A stretch of DNA of 24,909 nucleotides from an uncultured Oscillospiraceae bacterium (GCA_910588495.1 CAJUPU010000042.1:1-24909); one strand, 5' to 3'; positions 14,703-22,190 are shown, counted from the stretch's first letter. Notes: a model not told the origin generated them from the sequence alone. Numbers and translations: made by a program.

Positions 14703-15871
14703 CACTCAGCGCCCCCTTTCATCCCGGCCGCGAAGGCGGCCAGCGTCTCTTCCAGCTCCCGGTTCCGGTCCACCGGCCAGCGCATCTGGCCAAAGGTGAC
14801 GTGCTCGATCCCCCGCGCCTCCAGGCTCGCGCGCTGGCGGGGCATATCCCAGGTGGCCACCTCGTCGTACTGGTTGGTATAGAAGATCACGCCCCGGGCT
14901 CCCGCGGCGTCCACCGCCCGGTCCAGGGCCTCCACCCGCTGGGCCACGGTGGACTTCTTGGCGGAGTGCTCCCGGAGCAGATAGCGGTCCACAACGGCCC
15001 GGATCGCGGGCAGGCTGGGGTCGAAGTCCCGGTCGTAGCCGCGGCTGCCCCAGTTGGTGTCCTCGCCCACCACCACCAGTCCGGCGGCCTCGATCTTATC
15101 GTACAGGCCGGTGTCCTCCTGCTCGGCGCCGGTATAGAACACCCGGGGGCCGGTGAGGATGGGCCAGCGCCCGGCGTCCCGGGTCACCTGCTCCACCAGG
15201 GCGGTGTGGGCCTGCTTCTCCATGAACAGCCCCGCGCCCATGATGACCAGGGCCTCGCTGCCGCCGATCCGCACCTCCCCCCCATGGCGGAGGGCGGCCA
15301 TGGCCCGCAGGGCCCGGCGGTTCTCATTGCACAGCGCTCCGGCGGCGCGGATCTCCTCATCGCCGATCTCCCGCCCGGCCCACTCCTCCAGCTGCTCCTT
15401 GAACAGCCGCACGACGAACTCGTCCCGAGCCTGGTGCAGGCGGTGGCGGGTGAACAGCCAGTCGATGAACGCCACGGGGGGCACCGGCCTGTCCGGCTCC
15501 ACCCGCTTCAGCTCCCGCAGGTAGAGGAACACCCGGATCACCACGTCGGTGGAGTTGGAGATGGCCAGGTAGTCGATCTGCCCGGCGCAGGTGCCGTCCA
15601 CCAGCTTCTCGAACTGGGCCCGGACCACCGGCTCGAAGGCGTGCTCCAGGTATTTGTCGGTCTCGGTCAAGGGCCTGTCCGGGTCGGCATAGATCTGGAC
15701 GGGCAGCATCCCCGCCGCGATGGCCAGCTCGTCGGGCACGTCGAAGCCCAGCTTGCCCAGCACCTTTCCGCCCTGGGCCCGCCATTGAGCGGCGGCCTTC
15801 TCCCGGTGGTCATACACGTCTTTCAGCGCCTGGAACGCCTCGCTCTCCAGTGCGCAGGGGCGTATGCTCAT
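14702..15871 (-). CDS. 2-hydroxyacyl-CoA dehydratase / benzoyl-CoA reductase-like partner subunit lacking the cluster cysteines
   Basis: Protein of 389 residues similar to HgdB/HadC/BcrC-type subunits: GKVLGKLGFDVPDELAIAAG near 35-54, EPVVRAQFEKLVDG near 80-93, the helical GREIGDEEIRAAGALCNENR region, and the second Rossmann-like half with PRVFYTGAEQ, GLVVVGEDTNWGSRGYD and ARGVIFYTNQYDEV. Canonical ligand positions are occupied by other residues: no Cys beside VPDEL, Phe79 where the family has Cys before the VRxxxE helix, and Tyr in TNQYDEV where it has Cys. Only three Cys remain (CALES, GTCAG, ALCNE). It overlaps the next subunit gene by one base, so the two are made together and likely form a heterodimer. 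AGGAAG nine bases before ATG 15871 sets the start. Confidence 0.82.
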   Translation of the reverse strand: MSIRPCALESEAFQALKDVYDHREKAAAQWRAQGGKVLGKLGFDVPDELAIAAGMLPVQIYADPDRPLTETDKYLEHAFEPVVRAQFEKLVDGTCAGQIDYLAISNSTDVVIRVFLYLRELKRVEPDRPVPPVAFIDWLFTRHRLHQARDEFVVRLFKEQLEEWAGREIGDEEIRAAGALCNENRRALRAMAALRHGGEVRIGGSEALVIMGAGLFMEKQAHTALVEQVTRDAGRWPILTGPRVFYTGAEQEDTGLYDKIEAAGLVVVGEDTNWGSRGYDRDFDPSLPAIRAVVDRYLLREHSAKKSTVAQRVEALDRAVDAAGARGVIFYTNQYDEVATWDMPRQRASLEARGIEHVTFGQMRWPVDRNRELEETLAAFAAGMKGGAE

Positions 15872-15877
15872 GGTCGA

Positions 15878-16084
15878 TCACTTCCTTTTTGAACGATATA
15901 ATATCAGGCAAAAGCTTATGACCCCAGCCACTGAGCCATACCACACGAATCTCAGGCCGCTGCGCTGCGCCCATCCGTAGAGCAGCGACAACGGGGGGAC
16001 AGCGCTGAGGAGCGTCATCAAGATCCCCACCGATATGGCGATAGCCAGGGATATGACGATCTGCTTGACAGCGTCTTTGTTCAT
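15878..16084 (-). CDS. Small two-helix membrane protein of unknown function
   Basis: 68 residues with two hydrophobic segments (about 8-30, IVISLAIAISVGILMTLLSA, and 45-63, FVWYGSVAGVISFCLILY) and a basic tail (RSKRK). An AAGGAG lies ten bases before the ATG, and the stop is 6 bases from the following dehydratase-like start, whose ribosome site lies in this gene's end. It is therefore a true operon member rather than a chance frame. I do not recognise a family. Its base composition is less GC-rich than its neighbours. A helper for the transporter encoded just upstream is one possibility. Confidence 0.7.
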   Translation of the reverse strand: MNKDAVKQIVISLAIAISVGILMTLLSAVPPLSLLYGWAQRSGLRFVWYGSVAGVISFCLILYRSKRK

Positions 16085-16111
16085 GCCTTCCGATCTCCTT
16101 TCGCGGTGGCG

Positions 16112-16150
16112 CCTCTGCCCGGCGGGGCCTGGGGTCCGGCCGGGCAGAGG
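16112..16150 (-). other. Intra-operon hairpin between the transporter and the small membrane protein
   Basis: Perfect 12-bp stem CCTCTGCCCGGC (16112-16123) with its complement (16139-16150), 15-base GC-rich loop, no T-run after it. Probably stabilises the 3' end of the transporter message or lowers read-through into the rest of the operon. Confidence 0.5.
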
Positions 16151-16166
16151 GGATCGAAGCTTCCGC

Positions 16167-17528
16167 TCAGAACGGGAACGCGCCGGTGATGGCCGCCACC
16201 ACGGCCAGGAAGATGCCCAGCGCCCAGGTGGGGAGGAAGCAGTACTTCAGGTTGTCCTTCATCTCCACGCCGCACAGGCCCAGGGCCAGGTACGGAGTGG
16301 GGGCCACCAGGCACAGGTTGACGGCCACGCAGGCGCCGATGACGCAGGCGGCGGCGCCCGCCATCATCGTTCCGCCGAAGGCGATGGCCATGTTGCCGAA
16401 GATGGGGGCCATGACCATGTACAGGGTGTCGGAGCCCACGGCCATGGACAGGGGCACGGACAGCAGGGCGATGATGAAGGTCAGGTGGGTGCCCATGGAC
16501 TCGGGCATCAGGCCCACCAGGGTGTCGGTCATGGCGTTCATCATGCCGGAGTCCTTCATGACGCCCACCAGCATACCGATGGAGAAGATGATCATGACCA
16601 TGTTCAGGGCGTTGGCGCCGTGCTTCTTGATCTGGGCGGTCATCTCCTTGGCGTCCTTGCAGTTGACCACCAGGGCGATGGACAGACCGATCATGAAGGC
16701 CACGTTGGTGTTGATCCAGCCCATCAGCAGGCAGACCACCAGCAGCACCAGGAAGGCCATGTCGAAATACAGCACGCCGCGGCCGACCTTCAGCACGGGG
16801 TCGCTGTTCTGGAACATGCCGGACTTCACCTCGGCGAACTCCTCGTCGGTCATGCCGCAGCCCCGCTTCTTCAGCATGGGGCCCACGATGAAGCAGGAGG
16901 CGTACAGCAGCACCATGCCTATGATCTGGGTGGGCAGCAGGGCCGTCCACAGCTCGCGGGCGTCCACGCCGGTGGAGGCGGACACCCGGGCCAGGGCGGA
17001 GGTCCAGGGGAGCATGTTCTCCACGCCGGACACCAGGGCCACGTACAGCAGCAGGACGATGGGGCTGATCCGCATCTTTTTGAACAGGGGCAGCATGGTG
17101 GGCACGGTGATCAGCCACGTGGTGGCGCCGGAGCCGTCCAGGTGGGCGATGGAGCACAAAACGCAGGTCATCAGCAAGATCATGGTGACGCTGTTGCCGA
17201 TGTACCGCATGGCCTTGGACACGATGAGGTCGAACATGCCCGCGTCGCCCAGCACGTTGAAGAACACCACGGCGAAGGTGAACAGGGCGGCGGTGTTCAG
17301 GGTGCTGCTCAGGCCGGTGCCCAGGTAGCCCTGGAGGGTCTTGAAGCACATGATCAGATCCATCGGGGCCGGAGCCTCCGCCTTGGGGGGCACCAGGTAG
17401 CCCATCAGCCCCAGGATGATGACGGCGATGGTGGGCAGGATGATGAGGATCGGCGGCAGGGCGATCTTGCCCCAGATGACCATCGCCACCATGACGACGA
17501 CCAGGATGAAACCAACAGCTGCTAACAT
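16167..17528 (-). CDS. CitMHS-family carboxylate symporter
   Basis: Polytopic membrane protein of 453 residues with about 11-12 hydrophobic segments. It begins MLAAVGFILVVVMVAMVIW and contains the ion-transporter features of the CitM/CitH group: SSTLNTAALFTFAVVFF, an IAHLDGSGATTWLITVPTML stretch near 125-145, and the C-terminal PLSMAVGSDTLYMVM. CitMHS members import citrate or related di/tricarboxylates with H+ or metal ions. Here the gene heads a CoA-transferase/dehydratase-like operon and faces a PucR regulator, so the substrate is more likely the acid that the operon consumes. Start ATG 17528 has AAGGAGAG in good position. The leader is about 130 bases long. Confidence 0.85.
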   Translation of the reverse strand: MLAAVGFILVVVMVAMVIWGKIALPPILIILPTIAVIILGLMGYLVPPKAEAPAPMDLIMCFKTLQGYLGTGLSSTLNTAALFTFAVVFFNVLGDAGMFDLIVSKAMRYIGNSVTMILLMTCVLCSIAHLDGSGATTWLITVPTMLPLFKKMRISPIVLLLYVALVSGVENMLPWTSALARVSASTGVDARELWTALLPTQIIGMVLLYASCFIVGPMLKKRGCGMTDEEFAEVKSGMFQNSDPVLKVGRGVLYFDMAFLVLLVVCLLMGWINTNVAFMIGLSIALVVNCKDAKEMTAQIKKHGANALNMVMIIFSIGMLVGVMKDSGMMNAMTDTLVGLMPESMGTHLTFIIALLSVPLSMAVGSDTLYMVMAPIFGNMAIAFGGTMMAGAAACVIGACVAVNLCLVAPTPYLALGLCGVEMKDNLKYCFLPTWALGIFLAVVAAITGAFPF

Positions 17529-17666
17529 TTGCGATTCTCTCCTTCTCTGTTTGATCGTCCCTGGATAAGGACGTACGGACCCAGCTCTGCCCGGCCCCAC
17601 CTCGCTTTCCACGCCGGCCGGCGGCACGTCCCGCCGCCATGTTCCTTTGGTGCTCTTGGTGGGTCC

Positions 17667-17675
17667 AGTATAGCA
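17667..17675 (-). promoter_or_regulatory. Extended -10 promoter of the transporter/dehydratase operon
   Basis: On the minus strand TGC-TATACT (17675-17667), with no good -35 at 17 bases (TATTTT). An extended -10 with a weak -35 is typical of activator-dependent promoters and fits control by the divergent PucR-type protein. Confidence 0.5.
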
Positions 17676-17727
17676 TCCGCATTTGAGAAAAAATAGATAT
17701 CCCACGCCCAAAACTCTTCCGCCAAAA

Positions 17728-17742
17728 TGTGCACGCTGCACA
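17728..17742. promoter_or_regulatory. Candidate PucR operator
   Basis: Perfect inverted repeat TGTGCA-CGC-TGCACA midway between the two divergent promoters, about 55 bases upstream of the transporter -10 and about 22 bases upstream of the PucR -35. Position and symmetry suit a dimeric activator serving both genes. Confidence 0.5.
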
Positions 17743-17763
17743 GATCCCCCGGCCGCGGTCCCC

Positions 17764-17792
17764 TTGCTTTTCGTCCAAAGACGGCTTATAAT
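17764..17792 (+). promoter_or_regulatory. Promoter of the PucR-type regulator gene
   Basis: TTGCTT (17764-17769), 17 bases, consensus TATAAT (17787-17792), with the start codon about 40 bases further on. Confidence 0.75.
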
Positions 17793-17833
17793 GGACGATA
17801 TCCTCACACACCCTTTCCAAAAAGGAGGCCGTC

Positions 17834-19468
17834 ATGGGATCTTTCACCCTCCCGATCTTGCTTCGCTGGCTGGACGGCGCGGTGGTCCGGCTGCGCGGGG
17901 GCCGTCCCTTCCCCCCGTGCGGCGGCGGGATCCGACTGCTGGACCCATCCGCGCAGCCCCTGTCCCCCGGCCATCTGCACCTGGGCACGCCGGAGGAGGC
18001 CGCCCAGGTCCTGTCGTCGGGCGTCCTCCCCCAGGAGGGGGCCGCGATCGTCTCCAGCGCCGGGCAGTCTCCCCTGGGGGAGCGTCCCCTCCCTCCCGGG
18101 GTCACGCTCATCGAGACCGGCCTGTCCCTGACGGCTTTGTACAACCGCCTGCAGGAGCAGCTCGCCCGCTTCACCGCCTGGCAGGCCCACGTGCAGGAGG
18201 CGATATATACCAACGCCGGCCTCCAGGAGCTGCTCCGGCGCTCGTCGGAGCTGCTCCCCGCCACCCTGCTGCTCCTCGATCCGGGCTATAAGCGCATTGC
18301 CGCGGTCTATCATCCCCAGGTAGCCGACCGGGTGGCCGACGAGGTCCGGGACAACGGTTATCTCTCCTTCGATACGGTCCAGTCCACCCGCCACCAGCGG
18401 CCCCTGCGGGGGGGCCGGGGGCAGGGCTTCGTGGAGTTCGTCTCCGCCGAGGAGCACAACCGCGTGCTCATCCACGACATCTCCTACCGGGGCCAGCTGG
18501 CCGCGCTCCTGCTGGCCATCCGCGCCGGAGAGGACCCCGACCCGTACTGCTTCGACCTGGTGGAGATCGTGGCGCACTACGTCTCCCAGTTCATGTTCAG
18601 CAGCCAGGGCGCGGCATACCACAGCAACGCCGCCTTCGGCAGCCTCATCGCCGATCTGATCGAGTTCCGCCTCACCGACCCGGAGGAGCTGGAGCAGCGC
18701 CTCAAGCACGTCCAGTTATCCGTGCGCCGGTATTACCACCTGATGCTGGTCTCCTTCGGCGAGGGGCCGGACCTGGGGAGCATCCCCTGGAATTATATCA
18801 TCAGCCTGCTGGACCGCATCTTTCCCTTCAGCGACATCACCACCTACCGGGGGGAGATCCTGCTGGTCATCCGCAAGACCCAGAAGGGCCACCGCCTGCG
18901 CTACAATGAGGAAGCCCTCGGCCAGCTGCTGGAGCGCTATGACGGCAAGGCGGCCTTCGGCAATTTTTCCGAGTTCCTCACGTCCATGCCCACCATATAC
19001 CACCAGACCAAGAGCGCCCTGCGCCTGGGCCAGATGATGGATCCGGACAGGCGGATCTATGTCTATGAGGACTACAGCATCTATCAGGTGGTGGAGATGG
19101 CGGCCCAGATGCTCCGCCAGGAGATGGGCAGCCGGAACATCGTCCACCTGTGCCACCCCTCCCTCATCTCCCTGGTGATGGACGACAAGCGCACCGGCGG
19201 CAACCTCACCGACGTGCTCTACGAATACCTGCGCTGCGAGCGCAACGCCGCCCTGGCCGCCAAGCGGCTGTTCATCCACCGCAACACCATGCTCTACAAG
19301 ATCCGCAAGATCGAGGACCTGATCGGCCAGAGCCTGGACGAACCCAGCCTGCGGGAACGTATGCTGTTCAGCTACCGGGTGCTGGACTATATGCGCCGCT
19401 ACCGCAAGGAGGACATCCTCCTGCTCAAACGAAACGACCTGAGGACGGAAAAGGAGGAGGAGACCTGA
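17834..19468 (+). CDS. PucR/CdaR-type transcriptional regulator
   Basis: Protein of 544 residues. The C-terminal PucR helix-turn-helix (about 468-535) is clear: LYEYLRCERNAALAAKRLFI, then HRNTMLYKIRKIEDLIG. A GGDEF-like CdaR middle region (about 310-430) precedes it, and the N-terminal 250 residues form a sensory part of no family I can name with certainty. PucR/CdaR proteins activate catabolic operons in response to small molecules (purine products, sugar diacids). Its divergent placement, with promoters 100 bases apart and a shared inverted repeat, makes the CitMHS/dehydratase-like operon the probable target. AAGGAGG six bases before ATG 17834 sets the start. The stop codon lies in the loop of a 13-bp hairpin. 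Confidence 0.88.
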   Translation: MGSFTLPILLRWLDGAVVRLRGGRPFPPCGGGIRLLDPSAQPLSPGHLHLGTPEEAAQVLSSGVLPQEGAAIVSSAGQSPLGERPLPPGVTLIETGLSLTALYNRLQEQLARFTAWQAHVQEAIYTNAGLQELLRRSSELLPATLLLLDPGYKRIAAVYHPQVADRVADEVRDNGYLSFDTVQSTRHQRPLRGGRGQGFVEFVSAEEHNRVLIHDISYRGQLAALLLAIRAGEDPDPYCFDLVEIVAHYVSQFMFSSQGAAYHSNAAFGSLIADLIEFRLTDPEELEQRLKHVQLSVRRYYHLMLVSFGEGPDLGSIPWNYIISLLDRIFPFSDITTYRGEILLVIRKTQKGHRLRYNEEALGQLLERYDGKAAFGNFSEFLTSMPTIYHQTKSALRLGQMMDPDRRIYVYEDYSIYQVVEMAAQMLRQEMGSRNIVHLCHPSLISLVMDDKRTGGNLTDVLYEYLRCERNAALAAKRLFIHRNTMLYKIRKIEDLIGQSLDEPSLRERMLFSYRVLDYMRRYRKEDILLLKRNDLRTEKEEET

Positions 19469-19482
19469 CGGTCTCCTCCTCC
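19453..19482 (+). terminator. Hairpin enclosing the stop codon of the PucR gene
   Basis: Perfect 13-bp stem GGAGGAGGAGACC (19453-19465) with its complement (19470-19482) and loop TGAC containing the stop TGA. The T-run that would make an intrinsic terminator is absent, so function as terminator or mRNA stabiliser is uncertain. Confidence 0.45.
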
Positions 19483-19539
19483 TGCCGCTCCCCGACCCTT
19501 CCAGGCCCGGATCGTCCGCTCGCGCCCCCGTGTCAAGAC

Positions 19540-19572
19540 CGCCCCCGTTCCATCCCCGGCGAAACGGGGGCG
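19540..19572 (-). terminator. Candidate terminator of the OmpR-type regulator gene
   Basis: On the minus strand, a 10-bp perfect stem CGCCCCCGTT/AACGGGGGCG (19572-19563 with 19549-19540), 13-base loop, is followed by GTCTTGA; the T-tract is weak. It lies 20 bases past the stop. Confidence 0.45.
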
Positions 19573-19591
19573 AACGCACAGCGGCCTCCCG

Positions 19592-20275
19592 TCACACCAC
19601 GAACCGGTAGCCCAGCCCCCGCACGGTCTGGATGTGGGCCGGCCTGGCCGGGTCCTCCTCGATCTTCTGGCGCAGGCGGTTGATATACACCATGATGGCG
19701 TTCTCGTCCACGATGGCCGAGCCCCAGATCATATCGTAGATCATGTCCTTGGTGAAGATCCGGTCCACATTGTCCAAAAACAGCTTCATGATGGCGTTTT
19801 CCTTGGAGGACAGCACGATCTCCCTCCCGTCCTTGTAGAACCGCAGGGTGCTGGTGTCGTAGCGGAAGGGCCCTGCGGAGATGACGCCGCTGGACCCGCT
19901 CATCCCGCCCCGGCTGCGGCGGATCAGCGCCTTGACCTTGGCCCCCAGAGTCACCGGGTTGAAGGGCTTGGTGAGATAGTCGTCCGCGCCGATGTCCAGC
20001 CCGTAGAGGGCGTCGTAGTCCTCCTTGCGTCCGCTGACGATGACGATCGGCAGCTTGACCCCCCGGCCCCGGAGGGCCTGGATCACCTCGAAGCCGTCCA
20101 TCCCCGGCATGTTCACGTCCAGCAGCATCAGATCGTAACGGCCCCGGCCCGCCAGCTCGATGGCCTCTTTGCCGCTGCGGGCCACCTCGGAGTCGATGCC
20201 GCTGCTCCGCATCACCTTGCGGAGCATGGTCAGCACCGCCTCGTCGTCGTCCACGATCAGCACCGTGTCCGCCAC
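19592..20275 (-). CDS. OmpR/PhoB-family response regulator
   Basis: Response regulator of 227 residues. Receiver domain 1-120: acidic triad in LIVDDDEAV, phospho-acceptor Asp in LLDVNMPGMDG, switch Ser in IVIVSGR and Lys in DYLTKPF. The C-terminal winged helix (about 135-227) carries the OmpR pattern SSKENAIMKLFLDN, VYINRLRQKIE and the closing TVRGLGYRFV. GTG 20275 is preferred because AAAGGGG lies eight bases before it; GTG 20284 adds three residues but overlaps that site. It is divergent from a membrane histidine kinase with which it probably forms a pair. Confidence 0.92.
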   Translation of the reverse strand: MADTVLIVDDDEAVLTMLRKVMRSSGIDSEVARSGKEAIELAGRGRYDLMLLDVNMPGMDGFEVIQALRGRGVKLPIVIVSGRKEDYDALYGLDIGADDYLTKPFNPVTLGAKVKALIRRSRGGMSGSSGVISAGPFRYDTSTLRFYKDGREIVLSSKENAIMKLFLDNVDRIFTKDMIYDMIWGSAIVDENAIMVYINRLRQKIEEDPARPAHIQTVRGLGYRFVV

Positions 20276-20305
20276 TTTTTCCACCCCTTTACAGGTAAGC
20301 TCTCC

Positions 20306-20342
20306 TATGATAGATTATAGCATACCGCACGCCCCCGGCGCA
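20306..20342 (-). promoter_or_regulatory. Extended -10 promoter of the response regulator, overlapping a possible kinase promoter
   Basis: On the minus strand TGC-TATAAT (20322-20314) is a perfect extended -10; TTGCGC 18 bases upstream is a weak -35. On the plus strand TATGAT (20306-20311) could serve the kinase gene but has no good -35. The two starts overlap, so divergent transcription may be mutually exclusive. Confidence 0.55.
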
Positions 20343-20408
20343 AGCCCCGCCGCGCCGCCATCTTTAGAAGAAGCTGAGGCGGTCGGTACAGCTTCGAAAG
20401 GAAAGGCA

Positions 20409-22166
20409 GTGAGCACCGCCATGGAAAGGACCCGCCCCACCCCCCGCTGCTTCTCCGCCCTCCCCGCGCTGGCCCTGGCCATCATCCTGCTGGGCCTGCT
20501 GGCCATGGCCAGGACCTTCGCCCAGAGCCAGCGGCTCCTGCTGGCGGGGCAGGACGGTCAGCTGTCCAAGACCGCCCAGTCGGTGGACAACAATATCATG
20601 GGCCACTTCGCCTGGTACTGCTCCGACCTGGAGTATATCACCAGCCGCACCGGCTTTCTGGCGGCGGAGCGGACCTATCTCGACGGCGGCGGGGAGGACG
20701 GCCTGCTCTACCACCTGCGGGAGAGCCCCCTGCCCAAGACGGTGATGGTGGAGTCCATGCTGGCGCTGCGCCGGGGAGAGGTGGCGCTGTCCACCAGCGG
20801 GGAGACGGATTACGCCCCCCTGGCCGTGCTGGGCCGGATCGGGGCGGTGGACATCCAGCTGTGGCGGGACGGGGCGGGGCGGCCCTATGTGGCCCTGGTC
20901 CAGTCCAAGCCGGAGGTGGGCTACGCCGCCCTCATCGACGGCCAGGTCTTTTTCGCCATCGCGGAGGAACAGACCGCCGCCGAGGACCACGACCGCATCC
21001 TGCTGCTGGACGCCCAGGAGCGGTATTTCTTCCACCGCACGCCCCAGGGCATCCGGGTGGACGCGGCGGAGGGGCTGGACCCCGCCGTCCACGCCAGCCT
21101 CTACCTCATGCTGGAGGCCCAGCGCGGCGGCCGCCCCCTGTCCGGCTTCTTCCAGGCCGGGGCCCAGTCCGGCGGGGAGCGCTACACCGCCCGGCTGGCC
21201 GCCCTGCCCGCCCCCGGCAACGAGAACGGCTGCTTTACCGTGGGGGTGGCCCGGAACTACGACCAGATCATCCGCCCCTACCAGTCCGCCGCGGTCCAGA
21301 TGGTGCTGTGCGGCGTGACCGTCATGGCCGGGGCAGCGCTGCTGCTGGTGTTCCTCCTGCGCTCCCGCCGGAGCCACCGGCAGGCCCAGCGGGAGCTGGC
21401 CCTCCTCCGGGAGAAGGCCCAGGCCATGGAGCGGCTCAACGCCCAGACCCAGGCCCTGGCCCACCGCCAGCGGCTGGAGTCCATCGGCACCCTCACCTCC
21501 GGCATCGCCCACGAGTTCAACAACCTGCTCACCCCCATCATGGGCTACAGCATCCTCATCCTGGAAAAGCTCCCCCCGGAGGACACCGAGTCCTATGACA
21601 ACGCCCTGGAGATCTACAACGCCTCCCAGAAGGCCAAAAAGATCGTGGCCCGGCTGTCCAACCTGTCCCGGAAGGGGACCCCCGGGGCCCTGCGCCCCGT
21701 CCGGCTGGCCCCCCTGGCGGAACAGGTGCTGGCGGTGGCCGCCCCCGCCCGGCCCAAGACGGTGCGGGTGGAGACCGGCCTGACCGGCCAGGCCCCCCCG
21801 GTCCTGGGGGACGAGACCCAGCTGTTCCAGCTGACGCTGAACCTGGTGCTCAACTCCTTCGAGGCCCTGGCCCAGCGGGGCGGGACGGTGCGGGTGTCCA
21901 CCGCCTGGGACGGGGAGCGGGTGTCCCTGCGGGTGGCGGACAACGGCCCGGGCATCCCCGACGAGGTCAAGGCGCACATCTTCGACCCCTTCTTCACCAC
22001 CAAGGGCTCGGGCAAGGGCATCGGCCTGGGCCTGGCCATCGTGCAGCAGATCGTGGAGGCCCACCAGGGGGCCATCGCCCTGGACAGCGCCGCCGGGCAG
22101 GGCACCGCCTTCACGGTCTCCTTCCCCCCCGCCCCGCCCAAGGCCGGGGAGGACCCGCCCGCCTGA
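20409..22166 (+). CDS. Membrane sensor histidine kinase (NtrB-like H-box)
   Basis: About 585 residues. TM1 near residues 18-38 (LPALALAIILLGLLAMA), an extracytoplasmic sensor domain of about 250 residues of no family I can name, TM2 near 300-320 (VLCGVTVMAGAALLLVFLL), a coiled-coil linker, then the dimerisation helix with His368 in SGIAHEFNNLLTPIMGYS. The ATPase domain has the N box (LNLVLNSFEAL), G1 (DNGPGIP), F (FDPFFTTK) and G2 (GKGIGLGLAIV). The HEFNN box is typical of NtrB-like and hybrid kinases rather than of the EnvZ/PhoR group that normally partners OmpR regulators. GTG 20409 has AAAGGA at six bases; ATG 20421 is the alternative. Probable partner is the divergent regulator. Confidence 0.9.
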   Translation: MSTAMERTRPTPRCFSALPALALAIILLGLLAMARTFAQSQRLLLAGQDGQLSKTAQSVDNNIMGHFAWYCSDLEYITSRTGFLAAERTYLDGGGEDGLLYHLRESPLPKTVMVESMLALRRGEVALSTSGETDYAPLAVLGRIGAVDIQLWRDGAGRPYVALVQSKPEVGYAALIDGQVFFAIAEEQTAAEDHDRILLLDAQERYFFHRTPQGIRVDAAEGLDPAVHASLYLMLEAQRGGRPLSGFFQAGAQSGGERYTARLAALPAPGNENGCFTVGVARNYDQIIRPYQSAAVQMVLCGVTVMAGAALLLVFLLRSRRSHRQAQRELALLREKAQAMERLNAQTQALAHRQRLESIGTLTSGIAHEFNNLLTPIMGYSILILEKLPPEDTESYDNALEIYNASQKAKKIVARLSNLSRKGTPGALRPVRLAPLAEQVLAVAAPARPKTVRVETGLTGQAPPVLGDETQLFQLTLNLVLNSFEALAQRGGTVRVSTAWDGERVSLRVADNGPGIPDEVKAHIFDPFFTTKGSGKGIGLGLAIVQQIVEAHQGAIALDSAAGQGTAFTVSFPPAPPKAGEDPPA

Positions 22167-22190
22167 GCGCCGCCCCCCGCCCGCTCCCCC

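Larger units (their letters stand above)
17556..17798. repeat. Two CGTCC...GGACG inverted repeats flanking the divergent control region
   Basis: CGTCC-N8-GGACG occurs at 17556-17573 in the transporter leader. TCGTCC-N16-GGACGA occurs at 17771-17798, spanning the -10 of the PucR gene. Half-sites are identical; spacings differ by 8. They may be regulator sites. The gene-free stretch 17529-17833 otherwise holds the two promoters and the 15-bp operator listed separately. Confidence 0.3.

Noticed and set aside
13356..15871. Pseudogenes from decay of a normal dehydratase
   Set aside because: Both frames are intact and full length, with ribosome sites and a coupled overlap; only the cluster cysteines are replaced, which suggests selection for another activity rather than random loss.
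16035..17525. Long plus-strand frame opposite the CitMHS transporter
   Set aside because: His/Gly/Gln-rich shadow of a membrane protein gene; no support as a gene.
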